A stretch of DNA of 33,612 nt, from positions 1-33,612 of the forward strand of contig JADDPA010000170.1 of assembly GCA_016782125.1 (NCBI GenBank). Direction: 5' to 3'. How positions within the stretch are numbered: position 1 is the first letter of the stretch; each line of letters begins with the position of its first letter. The position numbers and the translations under genes were made by a program. The DNA comes from Thermobaculum sp. Lineage in GTDB: Bacteria > Chloroflexota > Chloroflexia > Thermobaculales > Thermobaculaceae. Below, piece by piece: positions 24,016 through 32,354 of the stretch. The notes beneath the pieces are model-generated. The model made no database searches, had not been told where the DNA came from, and saw only the letters and a program-made list of their open reading frames with translations.

Positions 24016-25980
24016 GTGACGGAGCAAACACGCGACATCACCATCGAGAGCCTGATGAGCGAGGACCGCTCGTTCCCGCCGTCAGAGGCGTTCCGCGCGC
24101 AGGCAAACGTCTCGTCCGAGAGTATCTACGAGGAGGCTGAGCGCGACCTTGAGGGGTACTGGGCGAAGCAGGCGGAGAAGCTGGACTGGTTCCGGCCATA
24201 TGACACGGTGCTGGAGTGGAACGCACCGTACGCGAAATGGTTCATCGGCGGCAAGCTCAACATCTCATATAACTGCCTCGACCGGCACGTGCGCAACGGT
24301 GGGGGCGAGAAGATCGCGTACTACTGGGAGGCAGAGGACGGTGAGCGCAGGGAGATATCCTTCGCCCAGTTGCTGGAGGATGTCTGCCGCTGCGCAAATG
24401 CGCTCAAGGAACTCGGCGTCCGCAAGGGCGACCGGGTCGCAATCTATCTGCCAATGATCCTGGAGCTGCCCGTCGCGATGCTCGCATGCGCGCGCCTGGG
24501 TGCGCCGCACAACGTGGTATTCGGCGGCTTCTCCGCGGAGTCTCTCGCCGGCCGCATAAATGACTCGGAAGCAAAGATCCTCATCACGGCTGATGGGGGG
24601 ATCCGCAAGGGGAACGTCGTACCGCTGAAGGCAAACGCCGATGACGCGCTCCAGAGTACGCCGAGCATCGAGCACGTGCTGTTGGTCCGGCGCACCGGGG
24701 AAGACGTGCCGGTGGCTGATGGACGGGACATCTGGTGGCACGACCTTGTGCCGCAGCAGCAGACAGAGTGCGAGCCGGAGCAGCTCGACTCGGAGGACAT
24801 GCTGTACCTGCTGTACACATCGGGCACGACCGCGAAGCCGAAGGGGATCGTCCATACCACCGCGGGCTACCTGCTCGGCGTGATGACCACGCATGAGATG
24901 GTGTTTGACATAAAGTCGGATGACGTGTACTGGTGCGCCGCTGATATCGGCTGGGTGACGGGGCACTCATATATAGTGTATGGCCCGCTCGCGAACCACA
25001 CAACGGGGGTCATCTACGAGGGCGTACCGGACTTCCCGGCGCGGGATCGGTGGTGGGAGATCATCGAGCGATACAAGGTGACGGTGCTGTACACCGCGCC
25101 GACTGCGATCCGAGCGCACATGAAGTGGGGCACGGAGCACGCGGAGAAGCACGACCTGTCCACGTTGCGCCTGCTCGGTTCCGTGGGCGAGCCGATCAAC
25201 CCCGAGGCGTGGCTGTGGTACCACAAGTACATCGGTGGCGAGCGGTGCCCGGTGGTGGATACGTGGTGGCAAACGGAGACCGGCGCGATCTTGATCGCCC
25301 CGCTGCCGGGGATCACCAGCCTGAAGCCGGGCAGCGCTACGCGTCCATTGCCGGGCGTGGAGGCGGACGTGGTGGACGAGCAGGGTAACTCAGTGCCGGC
25401 CGGCGGCGGCGGATACCTCGTGCTGAAGAAGCCATGGCCCTCGATGCTGCGTGGTCTCTACAAGGAACTGGAGCGCTACGAGGAGACCTACTGGAGCCGC
25501 TTCCCCGGTATGTACTTCCCCGGAGACGGCGCGAAGCGCGGCGAGGATGGCTACTACTGGCTGCTTGGGCGGGTTGATGATGTGATGAACGTCTCCGGCC
25601 ATCGAATTAGCACGATGGAAGTGGAGAGCGCACTGGTGTCCGACCAGCGGGTCGCGGAGGCTGCGGTGATCGGGCAAAAGAATGACCTGACGGGCGAGGC
25701 GATCTTTGCGTTCGTGATCCTTCGCGGTGAGACCGAGCCCGCGCCTGACCTGGGCGAGGAGCTGCGGCAATATGTGGGACGCAAGATCGGCGCGATAGCA
25801 CGACCAAAGCAGATCATGTTCACGCCGGAGCTGCCGAAGACCCGCAGCGGAAAAATCATGCGCCGGTTGCTGCGCGACATCGCGAACGACCGTGCGCTCG
25901 GCGATACCACGACGCTCGCCGACTCAAGCGTCGTCGAGACGATTCGCACCGCGAGCGCCGCCAGCAAGAGCGACGAATAA
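24016..25980 (+). CDS. acsA: Acetyl-CoA synthetase (AMP-forming)
   Basis: 654 residues from GTG 24016, behind AAAGGAGAAG. It converts acetate, ATP and CoA to acetyl-CoA in the cytoplasm. The adenylation motifs are complete: YTSGTTAKPKG (from about residue 267), the ADIGWVTGHSY loop, VVDTWWQTETG, and the C-terminal PKTRSGKIMRRLLR with the conserved Lys613, the residue controlled by reversible acetylation in Acs enzymes. WFRPYDTVLEWNAPYAKWFIGGKLNISYNCLDRH at the N-terminus marks Acs proper rather than propionyl-CoA or medium-chain synthetases. It is a single gene with its own promoter. Confidence 0.95.
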   Translation: MTEQTRDITIESLMSEDRSFPPSEAFRAQANVSSESIYEEAERDLEGYWAKQAEKLDWFRPYDTVLEWNAPYAKWFIGGKLNISYNCLDRHVRNGGGEKIAYYWEAEDGERREISFAQLLEDVCRCANALKELGVRKGDRVAIYLPMILELPVAMLACARLGAPHNVVFGGFSAESLAGRINDSEAKILITADGGIRKGNVVPLKANADDALQSTPSIEHVLLVRRTGEDVPVADGRDIWWHDLVPQQQTECEPEQLDSEDMLYLLYTSGTTAKPKGIVHTTAGYLLGVMTTHEMVFDIKSDDVYWCAADIGWVTGHSYIVYGPLANHTTGVIYEGVPDFPARDRWWEIIERYKVTVLYTAPTAIRAHMKWGTEHAEKHDLSTLRLLGSVGEPINPEAWLWYHKYIGGERCPVVDTWWQTETGAILIAPLPGITSLKPGSATRPLPGVEADVVDEQGNSVPAGGGGYLVLKKPWPSMLRGLYKELERYEETYWSRFPGMYFPGDGAKRGEDGYYWLLGRVDDVMNVSGHRISTMEVESALVSDQRVAEAAVIGQKNDLTGEAIFAFVILRGETEPAPDLGEELRQYVGRKIGAIARPKQIMFTPELPKTRSGKIMRRLLRDIANDRALGDTTTLADSSVVETIRTASAASKSDE

Positions 25981-26069
25981 CATCCGGTGCTAGCACCGCC
26001 GGACGGATAGATTTACGAACAGGCAATGCCTCGGTGTTGTAGTCGTCGGACAAACAGAAACGGGAGGTC

Positions 26070-26861
26070 ATGTCTTTGGGGCCGTCCAACGGACGTGTGG
26101 CTATAATCACGGGCGCTGCACAGGGGATCGGGCGGCGGACCGCAGCACTGCTCGGCGAGCGTGGATACGCCGTCGTGCTCAACGACGTGCGGGAACCGAC
26201 GGAAACACTGGAGGAGCTGCGGCAGCAGGGAACGGTGGCGATCTCCGTGACAGGCGATGTCTCCTCTGAGGACACCGCGCATCGCGTCTGCCGTGCCGCG
26301 CTGGACGCATCCGCCCGAGTGGACGTGCTGGTGAACAACGCCGGTGTCAGCCACATTGCGCCTGCGGAGACGACGACGCTCTCGGACTGGCAGCGCGTCC
26401 TCGCGGTGAACCTCACCGGTCCGTTCCTGCTCTGCCGGGAGATCGGACGCCACATGCTGGAGCGCGGACAGGGCAGCGTCGTGAATATCGCGTCTGTCGC
26501 CGGACTGCTCGGGGTGGCGGACCGCTCAGCCTATAACGCCAGCAAGCACGGCCTCGTCGGTCTGACGCGCACCCTCGCCGCCGAGTGGGGCGGGCGGGGC
26601 GTGCGGTGCAACGCGGTCTGTCCCGGCTGGGTGAAGACGGAGATGGACGCCGTCGACCAGGCGGCCGGCACCTACGCCGACGCCGATATCACCGGGCGCA
26701 TTCCGATGAACCGCTTCGCCTCCACGGATGATGTCGCACAGGCGGTGGCGTTTCTCGCGGATCCCGCGCTCAGCGGCTTCGTGAACGGCCATACGCTCTC
26801 GGTGGACGGGGGCTGGTACGGAGACGGGAGTTGGGAAAGCCTGCGGCTGAGCAAGCGATAG
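26070..26861 (+). CDS. SDR-family short-chain dehydrogenase/reductase
   Basis: 263 residues from ATG 26070, with GGGAGG just upstream. Classical SDR signatures: TGAAQGIG (residues 14-21) for NAD(P) binding, LVNNAG near residue 89, and the catalytic Ser142, Tyr155 and Lys159 in NIASVAG and YNASKHG. CPGWVKTEM and the closing VNGHTLSVDGGWYGDG follow. An Asp in LNDVRE at the end of strand 2 suggests preference for NAD(H). The substrate is unknown. A 12-bp perfect palindrome GGTGCTAGCACC lies in the gap after acsA (25985-25996). Confidence 0.9.
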   Translation: MSLGPSNGRVAIITGAAQGIGRRTAALLGERGYAVVLNDVREPTETLEELRQQGTVAISVTGDVSSEDTAHRVCRAALDASARVDVLVNNAGVSHIAPAETTTLSDWQRVLAVNLTGPFLLCREIGRHMLERGQGSVVNIASVAGLLGVADRSAYNASKHGLVGLTRTLAAEWGGRGVRCNAVCPGWVKTEMDAVDQAAGTYADADITGRIPMNRFASTDDVAQAVAFLADPALSGFVNGHTLSVDGGWYGDGSWESLRLSKR

Positions 26862-26920
26862 AAGCCGTGCGGGCCGACGGTGGTAGACCGAATGGGGCGA
26901 TCTGGCAAGACGCGTAGGGC

Positions 26921-26949
26921 TTGCCCCGATATGCGGGTCGGAGTATAAT
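26921..26949 (+). promoter_or_regulatory. Promoter for the 78-aa Gly-Gly protein gene
   Basis: -35 TTGCCC (26921-26926), 17-nt spacer, perfect -10 TATAAT (26944-26949). The transcript would start near 26956 and carry AGGAGGAGG before ATG 26989. Confidence 0.65.
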
Positions 26950-26988
26950 CCGCCCACGAGTGAGGCAGGAGACAGGAGGAGGCATCCA

Positions 26989-27225
26989 ATGGCACGATTG
27001 ATCATCCCGAACCGGCACGGTCACCAGACCGTCGAGTGGGACACTACGGTGGATACCGAGGAGACACGAGCTGCCATCGAGGAGGCAGAGCGCATCATCG
27101 CGGACGCGCGACGGCAAGGGTGCCTGGTCTCGCGCAAGGTCGGCGACCAGCACCTCCTGGACAACGGACCGTTCGATCCCAAGGCGGAAGAGTACCAGAT
27201 CATCGCTCCAATAGCCGGCGGTTAA
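26989..27225 (+). CDS. 78-aa protein of unknown function ending in Gly-Gly
   Basis: 78 residues from ATG 26989 behind a very strong AGGAGGAGG site. Predicted layout: strand ARLIIPN, strand HQTVEWD, an amphipathic helix TEETRAAIEEAERIIADARR, strands CLVSRKV and QHLLD, then FDPKAEEYQIIAPIAGG ending in Gly-Gly. Strand-strand-helix-strand order, length near 76 and a terminal diglycine are the outward features of ubiquitin-like (beta-grasp) proteins, but there is no sequence match to ubiquitin, Pup, UBact or ThiS/MoaD. I do not recognise a named family. Its promoter and the gene 31 nt downstream indicate a two-gene operon. No E1, JAB protease or ligase is in the window. Confidence 0.7.
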   Translation: MARLIIPNRHGHQTVEWDTTVDTEETRAAIEEAERIIADARRQGCLVSRKVGDQHLLDNGPFDPKAEEYQIIAPIAGG

Positions 27226-27256
27226 CCGCAGGAACAGCGAAAGGGACTGCCGCCTG

Positions 27257-27733
27257 GTGATGCGGTTCGTGCGGCGGCTGTTTGACGCGAATGGGCCCTC
27301 GACCGCGCGCGAGGATGTCCTCGAGTTGCCCTGGACGAGGCGGTGGAGCCATGTGCCGCGACGTAGCGCAGGGCCGGACTTCCATCGTGCGGATTATCGG
27401 CGAGCCCGCGAAAACGCCCGGCTTGTTGCGCGTTCGACCCTGGGCGAGGATCTGTGGGTGGACCTGCAACGGCAGGGTTACCTTGAGTTGCCGTCGCGCC
27501 TGTTTCCCGGTGTCACCTATCGGCTACGCGTCGGACTACGGATAGAGGTGCTCTGCGAGCCGGGGGTTCGGCCACCGTGGCGACACCCATTCCTCTGCAT
27601 CAATCCGACGTATCCGCTGCCGGAGGAGGAGTTCTTCGCCCATCTCTATTTGTACGTGCGGGACCGCGAGGAGGAGATCATCCGGGTTGCCGCCCCGCAG
27701 CCCTGGGACCAGCCTCTCGGCCGCACCTTCTAA
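27257..27733 (+). CDS. Conserved-looking protein of unknown function (158 aa), partner gene
   Basis: 158 residues from GTG 27257, or ATG 27260 one codon later; AAGGGA lies 10-13 nt upstream. The N-terminal 35 residues are basic. The rest reads RRARENARLVARSTLGEDLWVDLQRQGYLELPSRLFPGVTYRLRVGLRIEVL, then HPFLCINPTYPLPEEEFFAHLYLYVRDREEEIIRVA. The pattern helix / 'Q-x-x-GYxxL' / 'PGxxYRL' / 'CxxPxxPLP' / 'E-hxxLxLxxRDxE' occurs, as I recall, in an unnamed family of short proteins found in many bacteria. Cys residues sit in VLCEP and FLCIN. The function is unknown. It is probably cotranscribed with the Gly-Gly protein. Confidence 0.65.
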   Translation: MMRFVRRLFDANGPSTAREDVLELPWTRRWSHVPRRSAGPDFHRADYRRARENARLVARSTLGEDLWVDLQRQGYLELPSRLFPGVTYRLRVGLRIEVLCEPGVRPPWRHPFLCINPTYPLPEEEFFAHLYLYVRDREEEIIRVAAPQPWDQPLGRTF

Positions 27734-27766
27734 CAAAACCGCAGTGACGACAGCACGAGTCAGTCT

Positions 27767-28018
27767 CTAGCGGATCCTCCGCGGTGCCGCGCTAGTTTCC
27801 CGTGCAGTGCGCGCCATATACAGTGACGCCCCAAGAATGGCCGCCAGTTCGGACAGCCCGAGGTACAGGTGCGCCCGGAACGCCATGGCGATGGTGGCCA
27901 GAAGCAGGACCGTGAACAGCGACATCCTGAGCCCCGCGGCTATATGAGACGCTGAGCCACCGAGCTCCACCCGTTCACCGTTAGGGCGAGAAGTCATTGA
28001 TCGCTGTCGAATACCCAT
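27767..28018 (-). CDS. Small two-helix membrane protein (83 aa)
   Basis: 83 residues from ATG 28018, with GAGGG about 8 nt upstream. A polar N-terminus of about 25 residues is followed by two hydrophobic helices (RMSLFTVLLLATIAMAF and LGLSELAAILGASLYMA) separated by RAHLY, and a basic tail TSAAPRRIR. I do not recognise the family. It is convergent with the 158-aa gene. Confidence 0.5.
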   Translation of the reverse strand: MGIRQRSMTSRPNGERVELGGSASHIAAGLRMSLFTVLLLATIAMAFRAHLYLGLSELAAILGASLYMARTARETSAAPRRIR

Positions 28019-28196
28019 TGGTCATCCCTCTCTGATTGACAGCCGCATCGGGCCCCGATGCGGACCATATGCAGGACTGCCTTGTAACGTTCAAAAATGG
28101 TGCCAAAGCGAATCAGTCTCGCATCTGTATCGCACTCAACCGCCGCGAGGTGCTGATGCGTGCATCCATCGTCTGATCGCGTATACGGATTACTAC

Positions 28197-28205
28197 TGGT
28201 ATACT
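28197..28205 (+). promoter_or_regulatory. Extended -10 promoter for the beta-lactamase-like gene
   Basis: TGG directly before TATACT. Start would be near 28212, giving a leader of about 68 nt ending in GGAGG before ATG 28280. Confidence 0.45.
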
Positions 28206-28279
28206 ACGCGCCTTGCCTGATAAAGTGCAACGCGCGAGGGTGATAGTTGGGTAAAGGTACTGGTTTCTGGAGGTCACGG

Positions 28280-30007
28280 ATGCGGGCAGCGCCTGACGCG
28301 AGCACATTGGAGCGGCTTGCAGGTTTCGACGACTTCGCCCGTGCCGTTCGGGACCAGTGGCAAACACCTGGAGTCGCGATCGCTGTGGTAAGGGACGGAG
28401 AGGTCGTGTACGAGCATGCCCTCGGCGTGCGCGATGTGGCGCAGAACCTGGAGGTGACTCCACAGACCCTGTTCGCGATCGCCTCGTGTACGAAGGCATT
28501 TACGACCGCCGCGCTCGCGATCTTGGTGGACGAGGGACGCCTCGATTGGGATCTGCCGGTCCGTGAGTACGTGCCCTCTTTCCGCTTGCAGGACCCGCTC
28601 GCGACAGAACGAATCACCACGCGCGATCTCGTATGTCACCGCTCGGGCTTGCCTCGTCACGACCTGCTCTGGTACGGCTCAACGAAGAGCCGCTCCGAAC
28701 TGGTCCAGCGAATGCGCCACCTCGAGCGCAGCACGGACTTCCGTTCGACCTGGCAGTACCAGAACCTGATGTACATGACCGCCGGCTACGTGATCGAGCA
28801 GATCACGGGACAGAGTTGGGAGGAGTTTGTCCAGGACCGCATCTTCGCGCCGTTGAGCATGAACGGCAGTACGTTCGCGGTAGAGAAGTCCCGGCAAAAC
28901 CCGGACCATGCCCTGCCATACAAGCGGGAGCGAGATGGCACGGTGCACGAGATCCCATTCTACTCGCAGTGGGGCATCAGCCCGGCGGGTGGCATCAACT
29001 CCTCTGTGCGCGACTTGGCAAAGTGGGTCACGATGCACCTCAATGAGGGCCGGTGGGACGGGACGCAGGTTGTCTCGGAAAGCCAGGTGCGCGAGATGCA
29101 TACGCCGCAGATGGTGATGCCGCCAAACGACAAGTATCCGGAGTTGTTGCATCCAAGCTATGGCCTGGGATGGTCCATCCGGGGATACCGCGGGCACGAC
29201 CTGGTGCAGCACGGCGGCAACATCGACGGATTCGCATCGCTCGTTACCTTACTTCCTCGCGAGAACATCGGTGTGGTGGTGCTAACAAATCTGAATAGGA
29301 GCCCGGTCCCCTGGATCCTCAGCATGAGCATCTGCGACCGATTGTTGGAACTGCCGGAAGCGCCGTGGAATGACCGGGCACAACTGGAACACGACGAGAC
29401 TAAGGAAGCGCAGCGGCGGAGCGATGAGAAGGACACCGGGGACAGGAGAACGGACACATTGCCGTCGCACTCTATCGAAAACTACACCGGGGAGTACGAG
29501 CATCCTGCCTACGGGGTGATCGAGTTCGTACTCCGGGAGGGCGGGCCGCTTGTCCTGTACAACGGAATCGAGTTTCCGACGGTTCACTACCAGTACGATA
29601 CGTTCGTGGTGACACTGGAGCAGTGGGACCAGACCTTCAAGGCCACGTTCTCGACCAACGCGAGGGGCGAGGTTGAAAGCCTGCGAATCCCGCTCGAGCC
29701 TGAGGTGCGCGACATAAGTTTCGCCCGCTTGCCTGATCGCGCGCTCAGGGACCGTGAGTATCTGGAGCGATTCGCGGGGGTGTACGATCTTTCAGGTGAG
29801 ACCATGACGATCACGCTGAGAGATGACACCCTACGCGTACAGCTGCCACATCGTCTCCCCCTGGTGTTGGTCCCATCAAGAGAGAATCAGTTCACCGCGA
29901 AGGGCGTGTCTGGGTACGAGCTTGCCTTCGTGGTCGACGCCGAGGGCAGGGTAGTTGAGGCGACCATCACGCAACCGGGCGCGGTGCAACCCGCCAAAAG
30001 AATCTAA
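28280..30007 (+). CDS. Serine beta-lactamase-like hydrolase (class C / DUF3471)
   Basis: 575 residues from ATG 28280 with GGAGG 6 nt upstream; a TTG further upstream in the same frame is disfavoured. The penicillin-binding-protein fold motifs are SCTK (Ser69, Lys72), YQN (Tyr160) and HGG (His311, replacing KTG), the set found in class C-like esterases and DD-peptidases. The C-terminal about 170 residues, starting near YTGEYEHPAYGVIEF, form a DUF3471-type beta-barrel. No signal peptide is visible, so a cytoplasmic role is likely. Esterase or D-amino-peptidase activity is more likely than beta-lactam hydrolysis. Confidence 0.85.
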   Translation: MRAAPDASTLERLAGFDDFARAVRDQWQTPGVAIAVVRDGEVVYEHALGVRDVAQNLEVTPQTLFAIASCTKAFTTAALAILVDEGRLDWDLPVREYVPSFRLQDPLATERITTRDLVCHRSGLPRHDLLWYGSTKSRSELVQRMRHLERSTDFRSTWQYQNLMYMTAGYVIEQITGQSWEEFVQDRIFAPLSMNGSTFAVEKSRQNPDHALPYKRERDGTVHEIPFYSQWGISPAGGINSSVRDLAKWVTMHLNEGRWDGTQVVSESQVREMHTPQMVMPPNDKYPELLHPSYGLGWSIRGYRGHDLVQHGGNIDGFASLVTLLPRENIGVVVLTNLNRSPVPWILSMSICDRLLELPEAPWNDRAQLEHDETKEAQRRSDEKDTGDRRTDTLPSHSIENYTGEYEHPAYGVIEFVLREGGPLVLYNGIEFPTVHYQYDTFVVTLEQWDQTFKATFSTNARGEVESLRIPLEPEVRDISFARLPDRALRDREYLERFAGVYDLSGETMTITLRDDTLRVQLPHRLPLVLVPSRENQFTAKGVSGYELAFVVDAEGRVVEATITQPGAVQPAKRI

Positions 30008-30144
30008 GCACCGCTGTGGAACGCACGGCCGGGTCGCATGTCAGCTCCATACTCACGAAGCTCGACGCGACGAATCGAACGGAAGCCGTCACACGGGCCG
30101 CTGTTCGTGGGATCCCCAAACTGCCGGCGAAAAGAACCAAATGA
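30004..30144 (+). pseudogene. C-terminal remnant of a LuxR-type HTH regulator
   Basis: Starting inside the last codons of the beta-lactamase gene, in another frame, the bases read LSTAVERTAGSHVSSILTKL, then ATNRTEAVTRAAVRG and TGA at 30142-30144. This is the second half of a LuxR/GerE helix-turn-helix (usual form 'SxRTVxxHVSxILxKLxxxNRTEAVxxA'), with the recognition helix and dimer helix kept. The first helix and any receiver or ATPase domain are missing. No start signal is present, so it is a fossil. Confidence 0.65.
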
Positions 30145-30172
30145 GCAACTGGAGTTACGCTTCGCACGTGCA

Positions 30173-30201
30173 TTGACGGCGAATCGGCGGCGTGTTATCG
30201 T
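30173..30201 (+). promoter_or_regulatory. Promoter of the structured leader/ncRNA
   Basis: -35 TTGACG (30173-30178), 17-nt spacer, extended -10 TGT + TATCGT (30193-30201). It predicts a start at about 30208, 7 nt after the -10. It is the only convincing promoter between the beta-lactamase gene and the ABC exporter. Confidence 0.6.
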
Positions 30202-30207
30202 AAGAGT

Positions 30208-30454
30208 CGCGGATGGCACCTAATGTGGTGTAGCCGCCCATCGGAGTAGAAATGCATCGCTAGTATGGCCGGTGAAAGTCCTCAGCTTGGTCACATCTCA
30301 CGGGTGAGCCTTCAGGGCTTCACTGTTGTTGGGACGTGGCTGGGTGTAGCCCAGGTCCATACTGCATCCTTCAGTACAGCACAGGCGTAGCGCGCAACAC
30401 CAGAGATCCAGTAGGGCCGTGGGCGGTTGATCGGACATCGCCCACGGCCTTTTT
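30208..30454 (+). ncRNA. Structured leader or stand-alone RNA before the ABC exporter
   Basis: About 247 nt from a good promoter to an intrinsic terminator. Possible long-range closing helices: GGAT (30211) with ATCC (30406), and TGGTGT (30226) with ACACCA (30397). Local hairpins: GTGAGCC/GGGCTTCAC, GGGAC..CTGGG/CCCAG..GTCC, and TACTG/CAGTA. A competing pairing puts CCGCCCAT (30234-30241) against GTGGGCGG (30419-30426), the terminator's 5' arm, as an antiterminator would. Short ORFs lie inside: MAPNVV (30213), MHR (30252, behind GGAG) and a 41-codon frame from ATG 30265 that starts one base after the MHR stop. I see no T-box, 6S, SRP or known riboswitch core. It is either an attenuator for the exporter genes or an independent RNA. 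Confidence 0.5.
30415..30454 (+). terminator. Intrinsic terminator, 11-bp perfect stem plus T5
   Basis: GGCCGTGGGCG (30415-30425) and CGCCCACGGCC (30439-30449) form a perfect 11-bp stem with a 13-nt loop, followed by TTTTT. It lies 91 nt before the ABC exporter start and is the clearest terminator in the window. Confidence 0.85.
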
Positions 30455-30545
30455 GCGCGCTTCGTGAACATTTCCAAGAGCAGAGGCAGCAACGCCGGCG
30501 ACGGCCAAACACTGGCCGGACTCTGTGAAAAAGTGAGATGAATCC

Positions 30546-32342
30546 ATGTCAGGTTCAGGTGCGCCACTCGTACCGCGACGTCAATATCTAGACCTGCTGC
30601 TCGTCTACCTGCGGCCCCATCGCCTGCAGGCGGCGCTGCTCGCCGTGCTCCTGCTCACGACCACCGGTCTGCAGCTGCTCAACCCGCAGATCCTGCGGTA
30701 CTTCATCGACACCGCAGCCGAAGGGGGCGCAGTGCAAACGTTGCTCCTCATGGCAACCGCCTTCATCGTGGTGGCATTCGCCGGACAGGTGCTGAGCGTG
30801 TGTGCCACCTATGTGGGGGAGTGGCTGGGATGGACGGCAACCAACGCTCTGCGGGCCGATCTCGCGCAGCACTGCCTTGATCTCGACATGTCTTTCCACA
30901 ATGAGCGCACGCCGGGCGAGCTGATCGAGCGCATCGATGGCGATGTCACCACCCTCTCAAACTTCTTCTCTCGTTTCGTGATTCTCGTCGTCGGGAGCGG
31001 GCTATTGCTGATCGGCGTGTTGGTAATTCTGTTCTGGGAAGACTGGCGCGTAGGGCTCGCGCTTGCGTTGTTCGCGCTCTTTGCACTCCGAGTGCTGTGG
31101 CGGCTTCAGCACATCGCGGTACCGGCACTTGCCGAAGAGCGGCAGGCAACCGCGGAGTTGTTTGGCTTTCTTGAGGAGCGGCTTGCGGGCATCCGCGACC
31201 TGCGCGCCAACGGCGCGGGCGCGTACACCATGGGGCGGTATCACGTTCACATGCGAACCCTCTACCGTAAGGCGCGTAGAGCCTGGATGAGAGCCGAGAT
31301 CGTGTGGATGAGCACGACAATGCTGTTCGCCATAGGCTACGCGCTCGCGTTCGGCCTCGGTGCGCTGCTCTTCCGGGCAGACGCGATCACGATCGGCACG
31401 GTGTACCTCATCTTCCATTACACGGAGCTACTGCGCCGTCCGATTGAGGAGCTCTCCGGCCAGCTCCAGGACCTGCAGCGCGCCACGGCCGGCATTGGCA
31501 GGGTCAGAGAGCTACACGATACGCGCAGCACACTCCAAGACGGGCGGGGCGATCCCCTGCCGCCGGGACCGCTCGGCGTCGAGTTCCGGCACGTCTCATT
31601 CGGGTATAGTCCGGACGAGCTGGTGCTCAAGGATGTTTCACTACGCTTGGAGCCGGGCGAAGTACTCGGCCTGCTCGGGCGCACCGGCAGCGGCAAGAGC
31701 ACCATCGCCCGGTTACTGTTTCGACTGTACGATCCCTCGGATGGGGAAATTGTCCTGGGTGGCGTGGATGTGCGGCGAGTGCGCCTCGCGGAGCTACACG
31801 CCGCTGTCGGCATGGTCACGCAGCAGGTCCAGCTCTTCCAGGGTACAGTGCGCGACAACCTCACGCTCTTCACACCGAACATATCGGATGACCATATCCT
31901 GCACGTGTTGGAGGAAGTGGGGCTTGCTGACTGGTTCGCGGCCCTGCCCGACGGGCTCGACGGGCACCTTTCCTCGGGAAACGCCGGACTCTCTGCGGGC
32001 GAGGCACAGCTCCTCGCCTTCGCGCGCGTGTTTCTGCGCTCACCCCAGCTCGTTGTCCTGGACGAAGCATCATCGCGGCTAGATCCGGCGACGGAGCACC
32101 TCGTCGAGCAAGCCGTTGACCGGCTGCTGGAGGGCCGGACCGCGATTATCATCGCGCATCGGCTCGCCACCGTCGAGCGCGCGGATCGTATTCTCATCCT
32201 GGACGATGGACACGTGATCGAGCACGGCAGGAGGGAAGAACTGGCGAGAGATCCGAACTCACGCTTGCATCGCTTGTTGCGAACGGGCGAGACGATGGCC
32301 GCCGGAGCGGTGCCAGGTCGAGCGCCGGACCTGTTGAGCTAA
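30546..32342 (+). CDS. ABC exporter half-transporter (membrane + ATPase)
   Basis: 598 residues. Residues 1 to about 320 form a six-helix type IV exporter membrane domain. The ATPase domain has Walker A GRTGSGKST (Lys384), signature LSAGEAQ (about 482, diverged from LSGGQ), Walker B VVLDEAS (Asp506, Glu507) and His538 in the switch loop. The diverged signature fits one half of a heterodimeric exporter in which one ATP site is weak. The likely partner is the next gene, 12 nt downstream. Substrates may be drugs, lipids or peptides. The start is ATG 30546 with only a weak ribosome site. The stretch before it has an extra CGGCCA/TGGCCG hairpin and the structured RNA. Confidence 0.9.
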   Translation: MSGSGAPLVPRRQYLDLLLVYLRPHRLQAALLAVLLLTTTGLQLLNPQILRYFIDTAAEGGAVQTLLLMATAFIVVAFAGQVLSVCATYVGEWLGWTATNALRADLAQHCLDLDMSFHNERTPGELIERIDGDVTTLSNFFSRFVILVVGSGLLLIGVLVILFWEDWRVGLALALFALFALRVLWRLQHIAVPALAEERQATAELFGFLEERLAGIRDLRANGAGAYTMGRYHVHMRTLYRKARRAWMRAEIVWMSTTMLFAIGYALAFGLGALLFRADAITIGTVYLIFHYTELLRRPIEELSGQLQDLQRATAGIGRVRELHDTRSTLQDGRGDPLPPGPLGVEFRHVSFGYSPDELVLKDVSLRLEPGEVLGLLGRTGSGKSTIARLLFRLYDPSDGEIVLGGVDVRRVRLAELHAAVGMVTQQVQLFQGTVRDNLTLFTPNISDDHILHVLEEVGLADWFAALPDGLDGHLSSGNAGLSAGEAQLLAFARVFLRSPQLVVLDEASSRLDPATEHLVEQAVDRLLEGRTAIIIAHRLATVERADRILILDDGHVIEHGRREELARDPNSRLHRLLRTGETMAAGAVPGRAPDLLS

Positions 32343-32354
32343 GGAGACGCCTTG

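Noticed and set aside
25985-25996. GGTGCTAGCACC palindrome after acsA as a terminator
   Set aside because: No T-run follows; the stem is short. It could be an operator, but nothing supports that.
27257-27733. E2 conjugating enzyme partner for the Gly-Gly protein
   Set aside because: A HPFLCIN segment resembles the E2 HPN..iCL text, but the surrounding layout matches another short-protein family better; not claimed.
30268-30280. GGTGAAAGTCC resembling a group II intron segment
   Set aside because: No domain V, no reverse transcriptase and no other intron motif nearby; probably chance.
30208-30454. T-box, 6S, SRP or RNase P RNA
   Set aside because: The T-box sequence, 6S bubble, SRP domain IV and RNase P core motifs could not be found.
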